Shown here: positions 9,745 through 17,527 of the stretch, piece by piece
Layout of the letters: every line of letters starts with the position of its first letter
Numbering within the stretch: position 1 is the first letter of the stretch
NCBI GenBank assembly: GCA_965234405.1
Contig: OZ248346.1
Reading direction: 5' to 3' (one strand)
Length of the DNA: 64,000 nucleotides
Source of the DNA: Planktophila turicensis
GTDB lineage: Bacteria; Actinomycetota; Actinomycetes; Nanopelagicales; Nanopelagicaceae
The notes under the pieces: model-generated
Databases searched by the model: none
The model's input: only the letters and a program-made list of their open reading frames with translations
Told to the model about the DNA's origin: nothing
Made by a program: the position numbers and the translations under genes

Positions 9745-11322
9745 TTACATCGAAGAGACGCTGTTATAAATTCCTTTGAGGAAATCTGCATTCGCTTCGC
9801 GGTTTGGCACATTGACGACTACAACGCTGACACCTTGAACCGGACGTGAAAGTTCTGTGATGAGCTCTTTCTGGCTTCCAATGGTCTTTGCGGGGATGCC
9901 CATAGATTGAGCAATTGCTGCTGGATCAAGCCCGTGTGGAGTTCCGAATACTTCTTCAAAGCCGTCTACTCCGCGCTGTGACAGCGTTGAGAAAATTCCA
10001 CCGCCATCGTTATTGATGACCAGAATCTTCAAGTTGATCTTCTCTTTATGAATAAGGCCAGTCAGATCATGCAAGAAGCCAAGATCGCCAAGTACAGCAA
10101 TGGTTTCTTTACGTTGTGAAGCGATTCCGAGAGCGGTTGAGATATTTCCATCGATGCCCGCTAACCCACGGTTGGCAAAGGTTTCAACGCCAGAGCGGGC
10201 GACAGCAAATCCTTCAAGGTCGCGGATTGGGCGAGAAGAAGAGATAAAGAGCGATGTTCCAGTTGGGACGCCTGCTGCAATTTCGCGAGCAATGAGTTGT
10301 TCTGACCATGTGGAAATATCGCTTACGAGCTTTGATGCGCGAAGTGAGTACTTCTTCCACTTATCGGCATATTCGGCATCAGCTGGTTGCACTTCAACAA
10401 CGGGTAGCTGAGTGAATTTCTGATCTGCCATGCGATCGGTATCAACCGTCGCCATACGTGGATCGATAACAATCTGCTTACGTGCCATCTTGATAAATGC
10501 ATTAATGGAACGAGAAAGAGTTGTTCTGCCAATTACCACAACGGTATCTGGAGCTAAATCATCTGCGATGGTCCTTGAAGTAAGGAAGACGCTGGCATGT
10601 GAGGCTGCGTTCTCAAATGTGAGTGGGTCTTCAGCGATAACAGGCCAACCCAGTTTTTCAGCGAAATCTTTTACTGCATCAACACTGAGCCCGCCACGGT
10701 CGTGACCTATGGCAAGAACTCCACGAGTTGATTTCGTGTAGAAAATTCCCGGAGCTTTGCGATCAAAAACTTTAGGAGAAGCAATAGTTAAATCGTTGAG
10801 CCAGTTGTCGCTCTTATCGCCAATGAGTGGTTCTTCAAATTGAATATTGAGATGGACGGGTCCACTTTGCAATGAGTTAAATGGAAGCTCCATCGGATAA
10901 ACGCTGCCTGAAATATCTGCGAAGTAGCGCACTGCTTTTCCGAAGATGCGGGCTTGTTCAGTAGTTTGGTTTGCACCTGTCTTGCGCATAGATGCTGGGC
11001 GGTCGGCAGTGAGAACTAGAAGTGGCGCGTTTGTATGTGAGGCCTCAAGAACTGCTGGATGGTAATTAGCTGCCGCAGTTCCGCTGGTGCAGACGATTGG
11101 CACGGGACGTCCCGATGCTTTAGCGATACCGAGTGCGAAGAATGCAGCTGTTCGTTCGTCGATGCGAACGTGAAGATTGATAAGTCCTTTAACGCTTGCT
11201 TGATGAAAAGCGATTGAAAGGGGCGCATTTCGTGAGCCTGGTGAAATAACTACATCGGTCACACCGGCTTCAACAATCTGGCGGACAATGACGCGAGCGA
11301 GCAGAGTGGATGGATTGATCAC
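9745..11322 (-). CDS. menD: SEPHCHC synthase (menaquinone)
   Basis: This ThDP-dependent enzyme joins isochorismate and 2-oxoglutarate to give SEPHCHC. Motifs seen are SPGSRNAPL, GTAAANYHPAVLEA, VLGDLGFLHDLTGLI and INNDGGGIFSTLSQ, the last being the ThDP/Mg site. The open frame reaches 11361, but I place the start at the GTG at 11322. GGAG lies 5 bases upstream, the GTG overlaps the menC stop by 4 bases (GTGA), and homologues begin with a xNPSTxLAxVxV segment as here. This gives 525 residues. The gene converges on menF with only 3 bp between stops. Confidence 0.93.
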   Translation of the reverse strand: MINPSTLLARVIVRQIVEAGVTDVVISPGSRNAPLSIAFHQASVKGLINLHVRIDERTAAFFALGIAKASGRPVPIVCTSGTAAANYHPAVLEASHTNAPLLVLTADRPASMRKTGANQTTEQARIFGKAVRYFADISGSVYPMELPFNSLQSGPVHLNIQFEEPLIGDKSDNWLNDLTIASPKVFDRKAPGIFYTKSTRGVLAIGHDRGGLSVDAVKDFAEKLGWPVIAEDPLTFENAASHASVFLTSRTIADDLAPDTVVVIGRTTLSRSINAFIKMARKQIVIDPRMATVDTDRMADQKFTQLPVVEVQPADAEYADKWKKYSLRASKLVSDISTWSEQLIAREIAAGVPTGTSLFISSSRPIRDLEGFAVARSGVETFANRGLAGIDGNISTALGIASQRKETIAVLGDLGFLHDLTGLIHKEKINLKILVINNDGGGIFSTLSQRGVDGFEEVFGTPHGLDPAAIAQSMGIPAKTIGSQKELITELSRPVQGVSVVVVNVPNREANADFLKGIYNSVSSM

Positions 11323-12263
11323 AAGAGCTCCGCTGTCTTCATAACGCGATTCTTCCACCATTCGTAACGATCCGGTGCCACTTCATATCCACTGAACTCA
11401 GGCTCAACATCTGTGATTTCAATTTCGCCATCAACGATAGGCAAGGTTGCAATGTCGGCAGCAAGGAGTGAGCCTGTTCCTAAACCACAATCAAAGTTCA
11501 TCTCTGGAAAAGATGCTGCGAGTTGTAATCCGTAATTGATTCCGACAGCGCTTTCGAGTGCACTTGAAACAACTACGGGCAGTTTGTGATGTTCGGCCAA
11601 CTTATGTGCACGAGAAATTCCACCAAGAGGTTGCACCTTAAGCATCAACACATCAATTGCACCGCTGAGATCAACGGCAAATGGATCTGCTGCCTTGCGT
11701 AGAACCTCATCCCCCGCGATGCGAATATCAACAACTAGTTTCTCTTTGAGCTCTCGTAGTTCTTCTACAGTCGCACATGGTTGCTCTGCATACTCAAGAG
11801 GGCCAATGTTTTCGTAGATGGCGCGAAGGTTGGTTACTGCTTCTTGGACGGACCAATTTCCATTCACATCAATGCGTAGCTTTGCCTTCGGGCGCAGAGA
11901 TCTCACCTTTGCAAGGCGTGCAATATCTTCAGGCAGGTTATCGCCTACTTTTACTTTAAAAGTTTGTACTCCAGGAAAAGAATCAACGATACGTTCGATA
12001 TCTGCTGAACTTTTTAATGCGGGAATTGTTCCGTTTACTCTTACTGAATTGCGATAGAGCTTCGGGCGAGGCTTCGTGGCTGCTTCAATTGCAGACGCCA
12101 ACCAGGGAGCGCACTCTTCATATCCGTATTCAAGAAATGGTGAGAATTCGCCCCAACCATATTGGCCTTGAAATAAAGCAACTTCTCGAACGTTAATCCC
12201 ACGAAAGTTTGTTCTTGCAGGCAGCGCAACTACGCGCATTGTGTCGAGCAGAGATTGATCCAT
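11319..12263 (-). CDS. menC: o-Succinylbenzoate synthase
   Basis: This enolase-superfamily enzyme dehydrates SHCHC to o-succinylbenzoate. The 314-residue protein shows the catalytic lysine region KVKVG, metal ligands in RIDVNGNW and EYAEQP, AGDE, and the second lysine in LMLKVQPLGG. The start at 12263 lacks a clear ribosome-binding site, and an internal ATG at 12239 (MRVVALPA) is an equal candidate. It is coupled to menD downstream by a GTGA overlap. SHCHC synthase (menH) is not in this cluster. Confidence 0.9.
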   Translation of the reverse strand: MDQSLLDTMRVVALPARTNFRGINVREVALFQGQYGWGEFSPFLEYGYEECAPWLASAIEAATKPRPKLYRNSVRVNGTIPALKSSADIERIVDSFPGVQTFKVKVGDNLPEDIARLAKVRSLRPKAKLRIDVNGNWSVQEAVTNLRAIYENIGPLEYAEQPCATVEELRELKEKLVVDIRIAGDEVLRKAADPFAVDLSGAIDVLMLKVQPLGGISRAHKLAEHHKLPVVVSSALESAVGINYGLQLAASFPEMNFDCGLGTGSLLAADIATLPIVDGEIEITDVEPEFSGYEVAPDRYEWWKNRVMKTAELL

Positions 12264-12266
12264 AAA

Positions 12267-13145
12267 TTAGGGACGCTTGGGAAACTTTCCAAAGTCAGGC
12301 TTGCGCTTCTCTTTGTAAGCATCGCGGCCTTCTTGGCCTTCTTCAGATAAATAAAAGAGAAGAGTGGCATCTCCTGCGAGCTGCTGAACTCCTGCGAGTC
12401 CATCATCTGCAGCATTCATAGATGCCTTCAATAGGCGAAGTGCCATCGGAGAGTTCTGCAACATCTCGCGGCACCAAGAAACTGTTTCAGCTTCAAGTTC
12501 CTTGAGTGGAACGACAGTGTTAACAAGTCCCATTGAAAGCGCTTCTTGCGCATCGTATTGACGAGTGAGGAACCAAATTTCGCGAGCCTTCTTCTGGCCG
12601 ACAGAAGCTGCAAGAAGTCCTGAACCGTAACCGCCATCGAATGAACCAACCATTGGCCCGGTCTGACCAAACTTGGCATTGTCAGCAGCGATAGAGAGAT
12701 CGCAGACTACGTGAAGTACATGTCCTCCGCCGATGGCCCAACCAGCGATCATTGCAACAACTGGTTTTGGTGTGCGGCGAATTTGTACCTGAAGATCTAG
12801 AACATTGAGGCGACCAACACCTTGCTGTGCAAGTGAATCATCGCCGAGATAACCATCGTCTCCACGGACGCTGATATCGCCGCCAGAACAGAATGCTTCA
12901 TCACCTTTACCTGTAAGGATGATGACGCCAACTTCTGCATTGTCACGAGCTAAATCAAAAGCTGATTTCAATTCAATAATTGTTTGTGGACGGAATGCAT
13001 TACGCACTTCTGGACGATTGATAGTGATCTTTGCAATGCCATCAGCAACTTCATAAGTGATATCTGTAAATGACTCACCACCGCGACCTGTCACCCATGC
13101 TGGGATAGAACGGTCACCAAAATCACGCTTAATAGGCTTGCTCAC
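12267..13145 (-). CDS. menB: 1,4-dihydroxy-2-naphthoyl-CoA synthase
   Basis: This crotonase-fold enzyme cyclises o-succinylbenzoyl-CoA to DHNA-CoA. The 292-residue protein has ITINRPEVRNAF, the oxyanion-hole region CSGGDISVRG and AGWAIGGGHVLHVVCDLSIA. The C-terminal family run is EEGQEGRDAYKEKRKPDF. The start is the GTG at 13145, preceded by GGAGGA 3-4 bases upstream. It is the first gene of menB-menC-menD and diverges from menE across 41 bp. Confidence 0.95.
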   Translation of the reverse strand: MSKPIKRDFGDRSIPAWVTGRGGESFTDITYEVADGIAKITINRPEVRNAFRPQTIIELKSAFDLARDNAEVGVIILTGKGDEAFCSGGDISVRGDDGYLGDDSLAQQGVGRLNVLDLQVQIRRTPKPVVAMIAGWAIGGGHVLHVVCDLSIAADNAKFGQTGPMVGSFDGGYGSGLLAASVGQKKAREIWFLTRQYDAQEALSMGLVNTVVPLKELEAETVSWCREMLQNSPMALRLLKASMNAADDGLAGVQQLAGDATLLFYLSEEGQEGRDAYKEKRKPDFGKFPKRP

Positions 13146-13186
13146 GATTCCTCCATTTGGTCTACGAGCGATAGCCTACGCGGGCA

Positions 13187-14281
13187 ATGGAGCAGAACGC
13201 ACAACGAGAACTTCGCTCGGCTAATCCCGAATGGACAGTCAGCGAATCGATGGCTCGTATCGCCAAGGCCTTGGTATCTGATGGGCCGGCTCTCGCTTTT
13301 GGTAACACCGAACTGACCCAAGTCCCTGCGCGCATCAGCGCCGTTGTCTCGACAACTGGAAGTTCTGGCACATCTAAAGAGGTCGGGCTTTCAGCATCTG
13401 CACTTCTCTCATCAGCTCGCGCATCAAATAAGGCGCTCGGAGCAGAGTTTGGAAATTCTTGGTCGCTCTTATTGCCACTCACTCATATCGCCGGAATCAA
13501 TGTTCTGGTTCGCGCACTTGAATTAGGTACAGAGCCAATTGATCTCCGTAACCACCAAGGCGACTATCCGCGTGCTGACTTCACCGCGATTGTTCCGACA
13601 CAACTATTTAAGGCACTCAATGGGGACGCGCAACTTCTCAAGCATCTCGTTGAAGCTAAAGCTGTTCTTGTCGGCGGCGCAGCACTCACAACTGAACTTC
13701 ATCTACAAGCAGAGAGCGCTGGAATTAACGTTGTTGTGACTTACGGAATGACTGAAACCTCAGGTGGATGTGTCTATAACGGAATCCCACTCGATGGTGT
13801 CGAGATTTCAATTACTTCCGAGAAGCGAATTGCAATTAAGGGAACCGTTCTTGCTCATACCTATCTCGGGGCTGAAGCTCTCTGGGATACGCAATGCAAA
13901 GATGGTTGGTTTCATTCTTCTGACCTCGGCCGAATTGAGAATGAGAAACTGATAGTTGAAGGTAGAAGCGATGATGTCATCATCTCTGGAGGAGAGAACA
14001 TCTCACTGAGCGCCATCGAATCTTCGCTACACGCCCATTTTCCTCATAAGACTTTTGCAGCATTCGCAGTGACAGATTCAAAATGGGGACAGGCGCTGCA
14101 CGTTGCTATTGCAGGCGATGGTTTTCCGTCTGAGGATGAAGTAGCCCAGTACCTCGGTGAAAAGTTCGGTGAATTCAGCAAACCAAAGGGGTACCTGCAT
14201 CTTCCTGAGCTTCCACTCATTGGAATTGGTAAAGTGGATCGCAAGAAGTTAACGGATCTATATATGGAGGCACCGAATTAA
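13187..14281 (+). CDS. menE: o-Succinylbenzoate-CoA ligase
   Basis: This AMP-forming ligase activates o-succinylbenzoate with ATP and CoA. At 364 residues it is compact, as in actinobacteria. It contains the phosphate-binding loop STTGSSGTSKEV near residue 60, the adenylate motif TYGMTETSGG, GRSDDVIISGGENIS, and the catalytic lysine in GIGKVDRKKL near the end. No Shine-Dalgarno sequence is seen. A TAGCCT hexamer at 13172-13177 ends 9 bases before the ATG, so the message probably has a leader of only a few bases. The last codons contain the ribosome-binding site for menA. Confidence 0.92.
   Translation: MEQNAQRELRSANPEWTVSESMARIAKALVSDGPALAFGNTELTQVPARISAVVSTTGSSGTSKEVGLSASALLSSARASNKALGAEFGNSWSLLLPLTHIAGINVLVRALELGTEPIDLRNHQGDYPRADFTAIVPTQLFKALNGDAQLLKHLVEAKAVLVGGAALTTELHLQAESAGINVVVTYGMTETSGGCVYNGIPLDGVEISITSEKRIAIKGTVLAHTYLGAEALWDTQCKDGWFHSSDLGRIENEKLIVEGRSDDVIISGGENISLSAIESSLHAHFPHKTFAAFAVTDSKWGQALHVAIAGDGFPSEDEVAQYLGEKFGEFSKPKGYLHLPELPLIGIGKVDRKKLTDLYMEAPN
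14266..14270 (+). promoter_or_regulatory. Ribosome-binding site of menA inside menE
   Basis: GGAGG at 14266-14270 lies within the last codons of menE. It stands exactly 6 bases before an ATT codon (14277) in the menA frame. No ATG, GTG or TTG occurs in that frame between the stop at 14250 and the GTG at 14325. The site therefore points to a non-canonical AUU start. Confidence 0.6.
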
Positions 14282-15122
14282 TATTTGGATTCTAGGAGCA
14301 CGCCCGCGCACACTTCCAGCAGCTGTGGCTCCAGTCGTTGTTGCCACCGTACTTGTAGGAAGAGAGTGGAAACCGCTTCAGGCGTTACTCGCTCTCATTG
14401 TCAGCCTCTCGCTTCAAATCGCAGTGAATTACTCAAATGATTACTCCGATGGAATTCGCGGAACCGATGACAATCGCGTTGGTCCAACTCGCCTCACTGC
14501 ATCAGGGCTTGCATCTGCCGCATCAGTAAAACGTGCTGCACAACTTTCATTCCTCGTAGCGTGCATTGCTGGCTTAGCTCTTGCCTCGCTTTCATCATGG
14601 TGGATCATCCTCGTAGGTCTTGCTTCAGTACTGGCTGCTTGGGGTTACACAGGTGGACATACTCCTTATGGCTATCGTGGCTTCGGTGAACTTTCTGTAT
14701 TCATATTCTTCGGAGTGGTTGCAACAGTTGGTACTTACTATGTTCAAACTCTAGATATAACTCTGGCGGCCTTCGCTGCATCCATTCCAATGGGATCTCT
14801 TTCTTGCGCCCTGCTTGCCATCAATAACATTCGCGATATTCCAGGCGATCAAGAAGTTGGTAAGAAGACTCTTGCTGTAAAACTTGGAGATAAGAACTCT
14901 CGCAAGTTCTTCGTTCTACTTCTTATCTCTGCCTATATCTTCCCTGTTTTCACAGGTCATCCTTTAGCGTTACTGACGCTCACGACTGCGCCACAGGCTT
15001 ACGCGATTGCTAAAGAAGTCCTCGCTGGAGCAAAGGGTGCAGATCTCATCCCGCTTTTGGGCAGAACTGGCCAACTGCAGCTGCACTTTGGCCTTACCTT
15101 CGCTCTCGCGCTTTCATTTTAA
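14277..15122 (+). CDS. menA: DHNA polyprenyltransferase, apparent ATT start
   Basis: This membrane enzyme attaches the polyprenyl chain to DHNA, giving demethylmenaquinone. The aspartate-rich site NDYSDGIRGTDDNRVGPTRL and the second motif NNIRDIPGDQEVGKKTLAV are present, with about eight membrane helices. MenA proteins start just before a conserved W-GARPRTLPAAVAPV segment. Here that segment (WILGARPRTLPAAVAPV) lies upstream of the first canonical start, the GTG at 14325. I therefore start at ATT 14277, which has GGAGG 6 bases upstream and overlaps the end of menE, giving 281 residues. Starting at the GTG would remove the conserved segment. Confidence 0.88.
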   Translation: MNIWILGARPRTLPAAVAPVVVATVLVGREWKPLQALLALIVSLSLQIAVNYSNDYSDGIRGTDDNRVGPTRLTASGLASAASVKRAAQLSFLVACIAGLALASLSSWWIILVGLASVLAAWGYTGGHTPYGYRGFGELSVFIFFGVVATVGTYYVQTLDITLAAFAASIPMGSLSCALLAINNIRDIPGDQEVGKKTLAVKLGDKNSRKFFVLLLISAYIFPVFTGHPLALLTLTTAPQAYAIAKEVLAGAKGADLIPLLGRTGQLQLHFGLTFALALSF

Positions 15123-15139
15123 GGAAGTAGAATTCGACC

Positions 15140-15400
15140 ATGATTAAAGTTCAAGGGTTTCTCGTACTACTTTCACTTGCTTTAACTCTCTACACATTTG
15201 TCGATTGCGCAATGCGCGATGAGACTCAGATTAAGAAGCTACCTAAGTGGGGTTGGCTCTTAGCAATTCTCTTCACTGGAATTTTCGGCCCGATTGCTTA
15301 CTTAACAATTGGAAGAATCCGTGGGCCAAAAGGTCCTAAACCGGGCAAGAAGCGCATCCTGCCGCCGGATGACGATCCTGATTTCTTACGAGGTCTTTAA
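15140..15400 (+). CDS. Small membrane protein with PLDc_N-type domain
   Basis: This 86-residue protein has two hydrophobic segments, at about residues 5-22 and 38-57. Between and around them is the pattern DCAMRDETQIKKLPKWGW ... FGPIAYLTIGR, which resembles the phospholipase D N-terminal (PLDc_N) membrane module. There is no PLD catalytic domain. A polar, Lys/Pro-rich tail probably faces the cytoplasm. Such genes often sit near menA or cytochrome c maturation genes in actinobacteria; the function is unknown. AGGAAG lies upstream of the ATG. Its end overlaps the convergent SWEET-like gene by 15 bp. Confidence 0.8.
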   Translation: MIKVQGFLVLLSLALTLYTFVDCAMRDETQIKKLPKWGWLLAILFTGIFGPIAYLTIGRIRGPKGPKPGKKRILPPDDDPDFLRGL

Positions 15401-15979
15401 AGCGCGCGAGCGTTTACCTATAATTTCCAAGGCAATAATTGCAATATTATTTGCAAGCACAATTGCATTACATAGGACAAGCAGCGCATCGTTAATTAAC
15501 ACAGCATAAGTAATCCAGAAAATTCCACTCAAAGCGCTGACACTCATGGCCAGCACCGAAACGGCGGAATCTTTCCCAATTTTAATATTTTTATAGGATT
15601 TGTAGACCTGTGGTGTTTGTGCAAAGACAAGAGAGATGAGAAGAACTGAAGCAATTGATGCGGGAAGAGTAAGCACGAGCCCTGCGACTATTGCCACCAG
15701 TGTCGTGATGGTCAGAATAGATTTCACTCGATTATGAATAATTACCCACACAACACTGGCATTAATTAATCCAGCCGCCACATTTGTCGCCAGCAATGAG
15801 GGCGAGTTTTTATCAAAGCCATAAGCGGCCCACGATGTAGCTACTCCTAATTGAAGAAGCCAAGAAATTAAACTAAGACCCCTGCCATGGCCTAAACGAC
15901 GAATCCGTAACGCTTGAGGAAGGCCGAAAAATATACTGAGCACGCCCCCAATAAATCCAAAGAATTCAGTTGAAAGCAT
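15386..15979 (-). CDS. 7-TM SWEET-like (double PQ-loop) protein, copy 1
   Basis: This 197-residue membrane protein contains two PQ-loop repeats. The first is GLPQALRIRRLGHGRGLSLI (Pro21-Gln22) and the second is AQTPQVYKSY with Pro123-Gln124. Hydrophobicity suggests seven helices in a 3+1+3 order, the layout of eukaryotic SWEET sugar carriers; most bacterial members are single three-helix SemiSWEETs. Sugar or other small-solute transport is therefore inferred. It lies 14 bp downstream of a paralogue (copy 2) that aligns over its whole length, so the pair arose by duplication. The region looks A+T-richer than its neighbours. A lysosomal-cystinosin-like PQ-loop protein is an alternative. Confidence 0.75.
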   Translation of the reverse strand: MLSTEFFGFIGGVLSIFFGLPQALRIRRLGHGRGLSLISWLLQLGVATSWAAYGFDKNSPSLLATNVAAGLINASVVWVIIHNRVKSILTITTLVAIVAGLVLTLPASIASVLLISLVFAQTPQVYKSYKNIKIGKDSAVSVLAMSVSALSGIFWITYAVLINDALLVLCNAIVLANNIAIIALEIIGKRSRALKTS

Positions 15980-15993
15980 GTCTCGATACTACT

Positions 15994-16596
15994 TTAAATC
16001 CCCGAATATGTAGGTTTTCCTCTACGTCGTTTTCCAATCAGCTCCAGCACGATAATTGCTACGTTTGTAGTAAAAGAAATCGTTGTACTCACTTTGATGA
16101 GCGTATCCGAAATCATAATTGCATAGATAAACCAGAGAAAAATACTAAAAGAGCTCACGCTAAGTGCCACTACCGAAACAGCCGAATCTTTTCCACCCTC
16201 AATATTCCTATAGGACTTATATACCTGAGGAGATTGTGCAAAGACGAGTGCGATCAGAAGGGCTGATACCAAAATCGAAGGTAAAACTAGAACAAGGGTT
16301 GCTAGTACGGCAACGTAGCTCGTCAAAATTACAATTGATTTCAATCGATTTTGGATAATCGCCCAGATAACAGTTGCGTTAACTATTCCTGCTCCAACGT
16401 TTGTGAGTAGAACAGAAGGCGAATCAATATCGAAACCATATGCAGCCCATGAAGTTGCAACGCCGAATTGCAACATCCACGAGATCAGACTTACTCCACG
16501 ACCGTGGCCAAGTTTTCTTACTCGTAGAGCTTGTGGGAGACCAAAGAACATTCCCAAGCCACCTGCGATGAGGCCAAGGAGTTCTGCTGAAAACAT
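15994..16596 (-). CDS. 7-TM SWEET-like (double PQ-loop) protein, copy 2
   Basis: This 200-residue paralogue of the next gene has PQ motifs at the same places: GLPQALRVRKLGHGRGVSLI with Pro21-Gln22, and AQSPQVYKSYRN. It shows the same seven predicted helices. The blocks SLISW, FGVATSWAAYGFD and GKDSAVSV are conserved between the two copies, which suggests they are functionally important. The last residues, GKPTYSGI, nearly repeat the GKHTYSGL tail of ccsB, 15 bp upstream, in both protein and DNA. The gene is on the same strand as the cytochrome c maturation genes and is probably the penultimate gene of their transcript. The substrate is unknown. Confidence 0.75.
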   Translation of the reverse strand: MFSAELLGLIAGGLGMFFGLPQALRVRKLGHGRGVSLISWMLQFGVATSWAAYGFDIDSPSVLLTNVGAGIVNATVIWAIIQNRLKSIVILTSYVAVLATLVLVLPSILVSALLIALVFAQSPQVYKSYRNIEGGKDSAVSVVALSVSSFSIFLWFIYAIMISDTLIKVSTTISFTTNVAIIVLELIGKRRRGKPTYSGI

Positions 16597-16610
16597 ATTT
16601 TTCTAAATTC

Positions 16611-17525
16611 CTAGAGACCTGAATATGTATGTTTTCCGGTGCCCCAGACATTTACATAGACATAGTTAAAGAGGAATGTTGACCCTGCAAAGATGCAGAG
16701 CCAGGCAGCGCGACGACCGCGCCAGCCAACAGTTACTCGTGCGTGAAGATATGCGGCATATGCAACCCAAGTAATAAATGCCCATGTCTCTTTTGGATCC
16801 CAGCCCCAGTAACGTCCCCATGCGCTCTCTGCCCAGATGGCGCCAGCGATAACTGAGAAGGTCCAGAGTGGAAAGACGAATGCAACAAGGCGATAAGAAA
16901 GTTGATCAAGAACTTCAATAGATGGAACTCGGCGAAGCCAAACAGGGCGTGCGCCAAGTCGCTCAGCACGTTCGAGATAGAGATAGGCGCCAGCAACAAC
17001 ATTTGCGAGCAAGAAGACTCCACCAGAGATGATTGCTGCAACGACGTGGATAACTAGCCATGTCGATTTAAGGGCAGGAACAAGTGGTGCGCTATTTCGG
17101 TATAGCAAAGTGATTGCAGTTCCAAGTGTGAGAAGAACGCCCAGTGAAACAAAGAGCCCTAGCCAGCGAAGATCATATTTACGCAGTGCGCCCAAATATG
17201 TTCCTGTAAATGCAAGTGCACCTGTGATGGAAAATTCATACATATTTCCCCAAGGAACATGCTTCGCAGAAATTCCTCGGGCGACTACTCCAGCGAGAAG
17301 AAGTACAAATCCAAGGATCATCATCGCGGTAGCGATTCTGGCTGCACGTTCAGTGCGCTTGTAATCCAAAGTCTTATTTAGGAGATTGCCCGAAGTTGAA
17401 TCAGCAACTTCTGGTGCGCGCACTGCAAAGGCGGTTTCGAAGGCATGAGCTACGAAAGAAATGGCAAAGACTGCCATCGCCGAATAAACAAAGTTATTTG
17501 AGATGTACGCCCAAGTGGTCTGCAT
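16611..17525 (-). CDS. ccsB: Cytochrome c biogenesis protein CcsB/ResC (heme handling)
   Basis: This is one half of the System II heme-export and cytochrome c synthetase complex. The 304-residue protein is highly hydrophobic with about eight helices. It carries the tryptophan-rich heme signature WGWDPKETWAFITWVAYAAY near residue 245, and conserved histidines near PWGNMYEF and VIHV. It lies 2 bp downstream of resB, its obligatory partner. In mycobacteria the homologue is named CcsA, so naming varies. The C-terminal tail is nearly repeated in the next gene. Confidence 0.93.
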   Translation of the reverse strand: MQTTWAYISNNFVYSAMAVFAISFVAHAFETAFAVRAPEVADSTSGNLLNKTLDYKRTERAARIATAMMILGFVLLLAGVVARGISAKHVPWGNMYEFSITGALAFTGTYLGALRKYDLRWLGLFVSLGVLLTLGTAITLLYRNSAPLVPALKSTWLVIHVVAAIISGGVFLLANVVAGAYLYLERAERLGARPVWLRRVPSIEVLDQLSYRLVAFVFPLWTFSVIAGAIWAESAWGRYWGWDPKETWAFITWVAYAAYLHARVTVGWRGRRAAWLCIFAGSTFLFNYVYVNVWGTGKHTYSGL

Positions 17526-17527
17526 CG

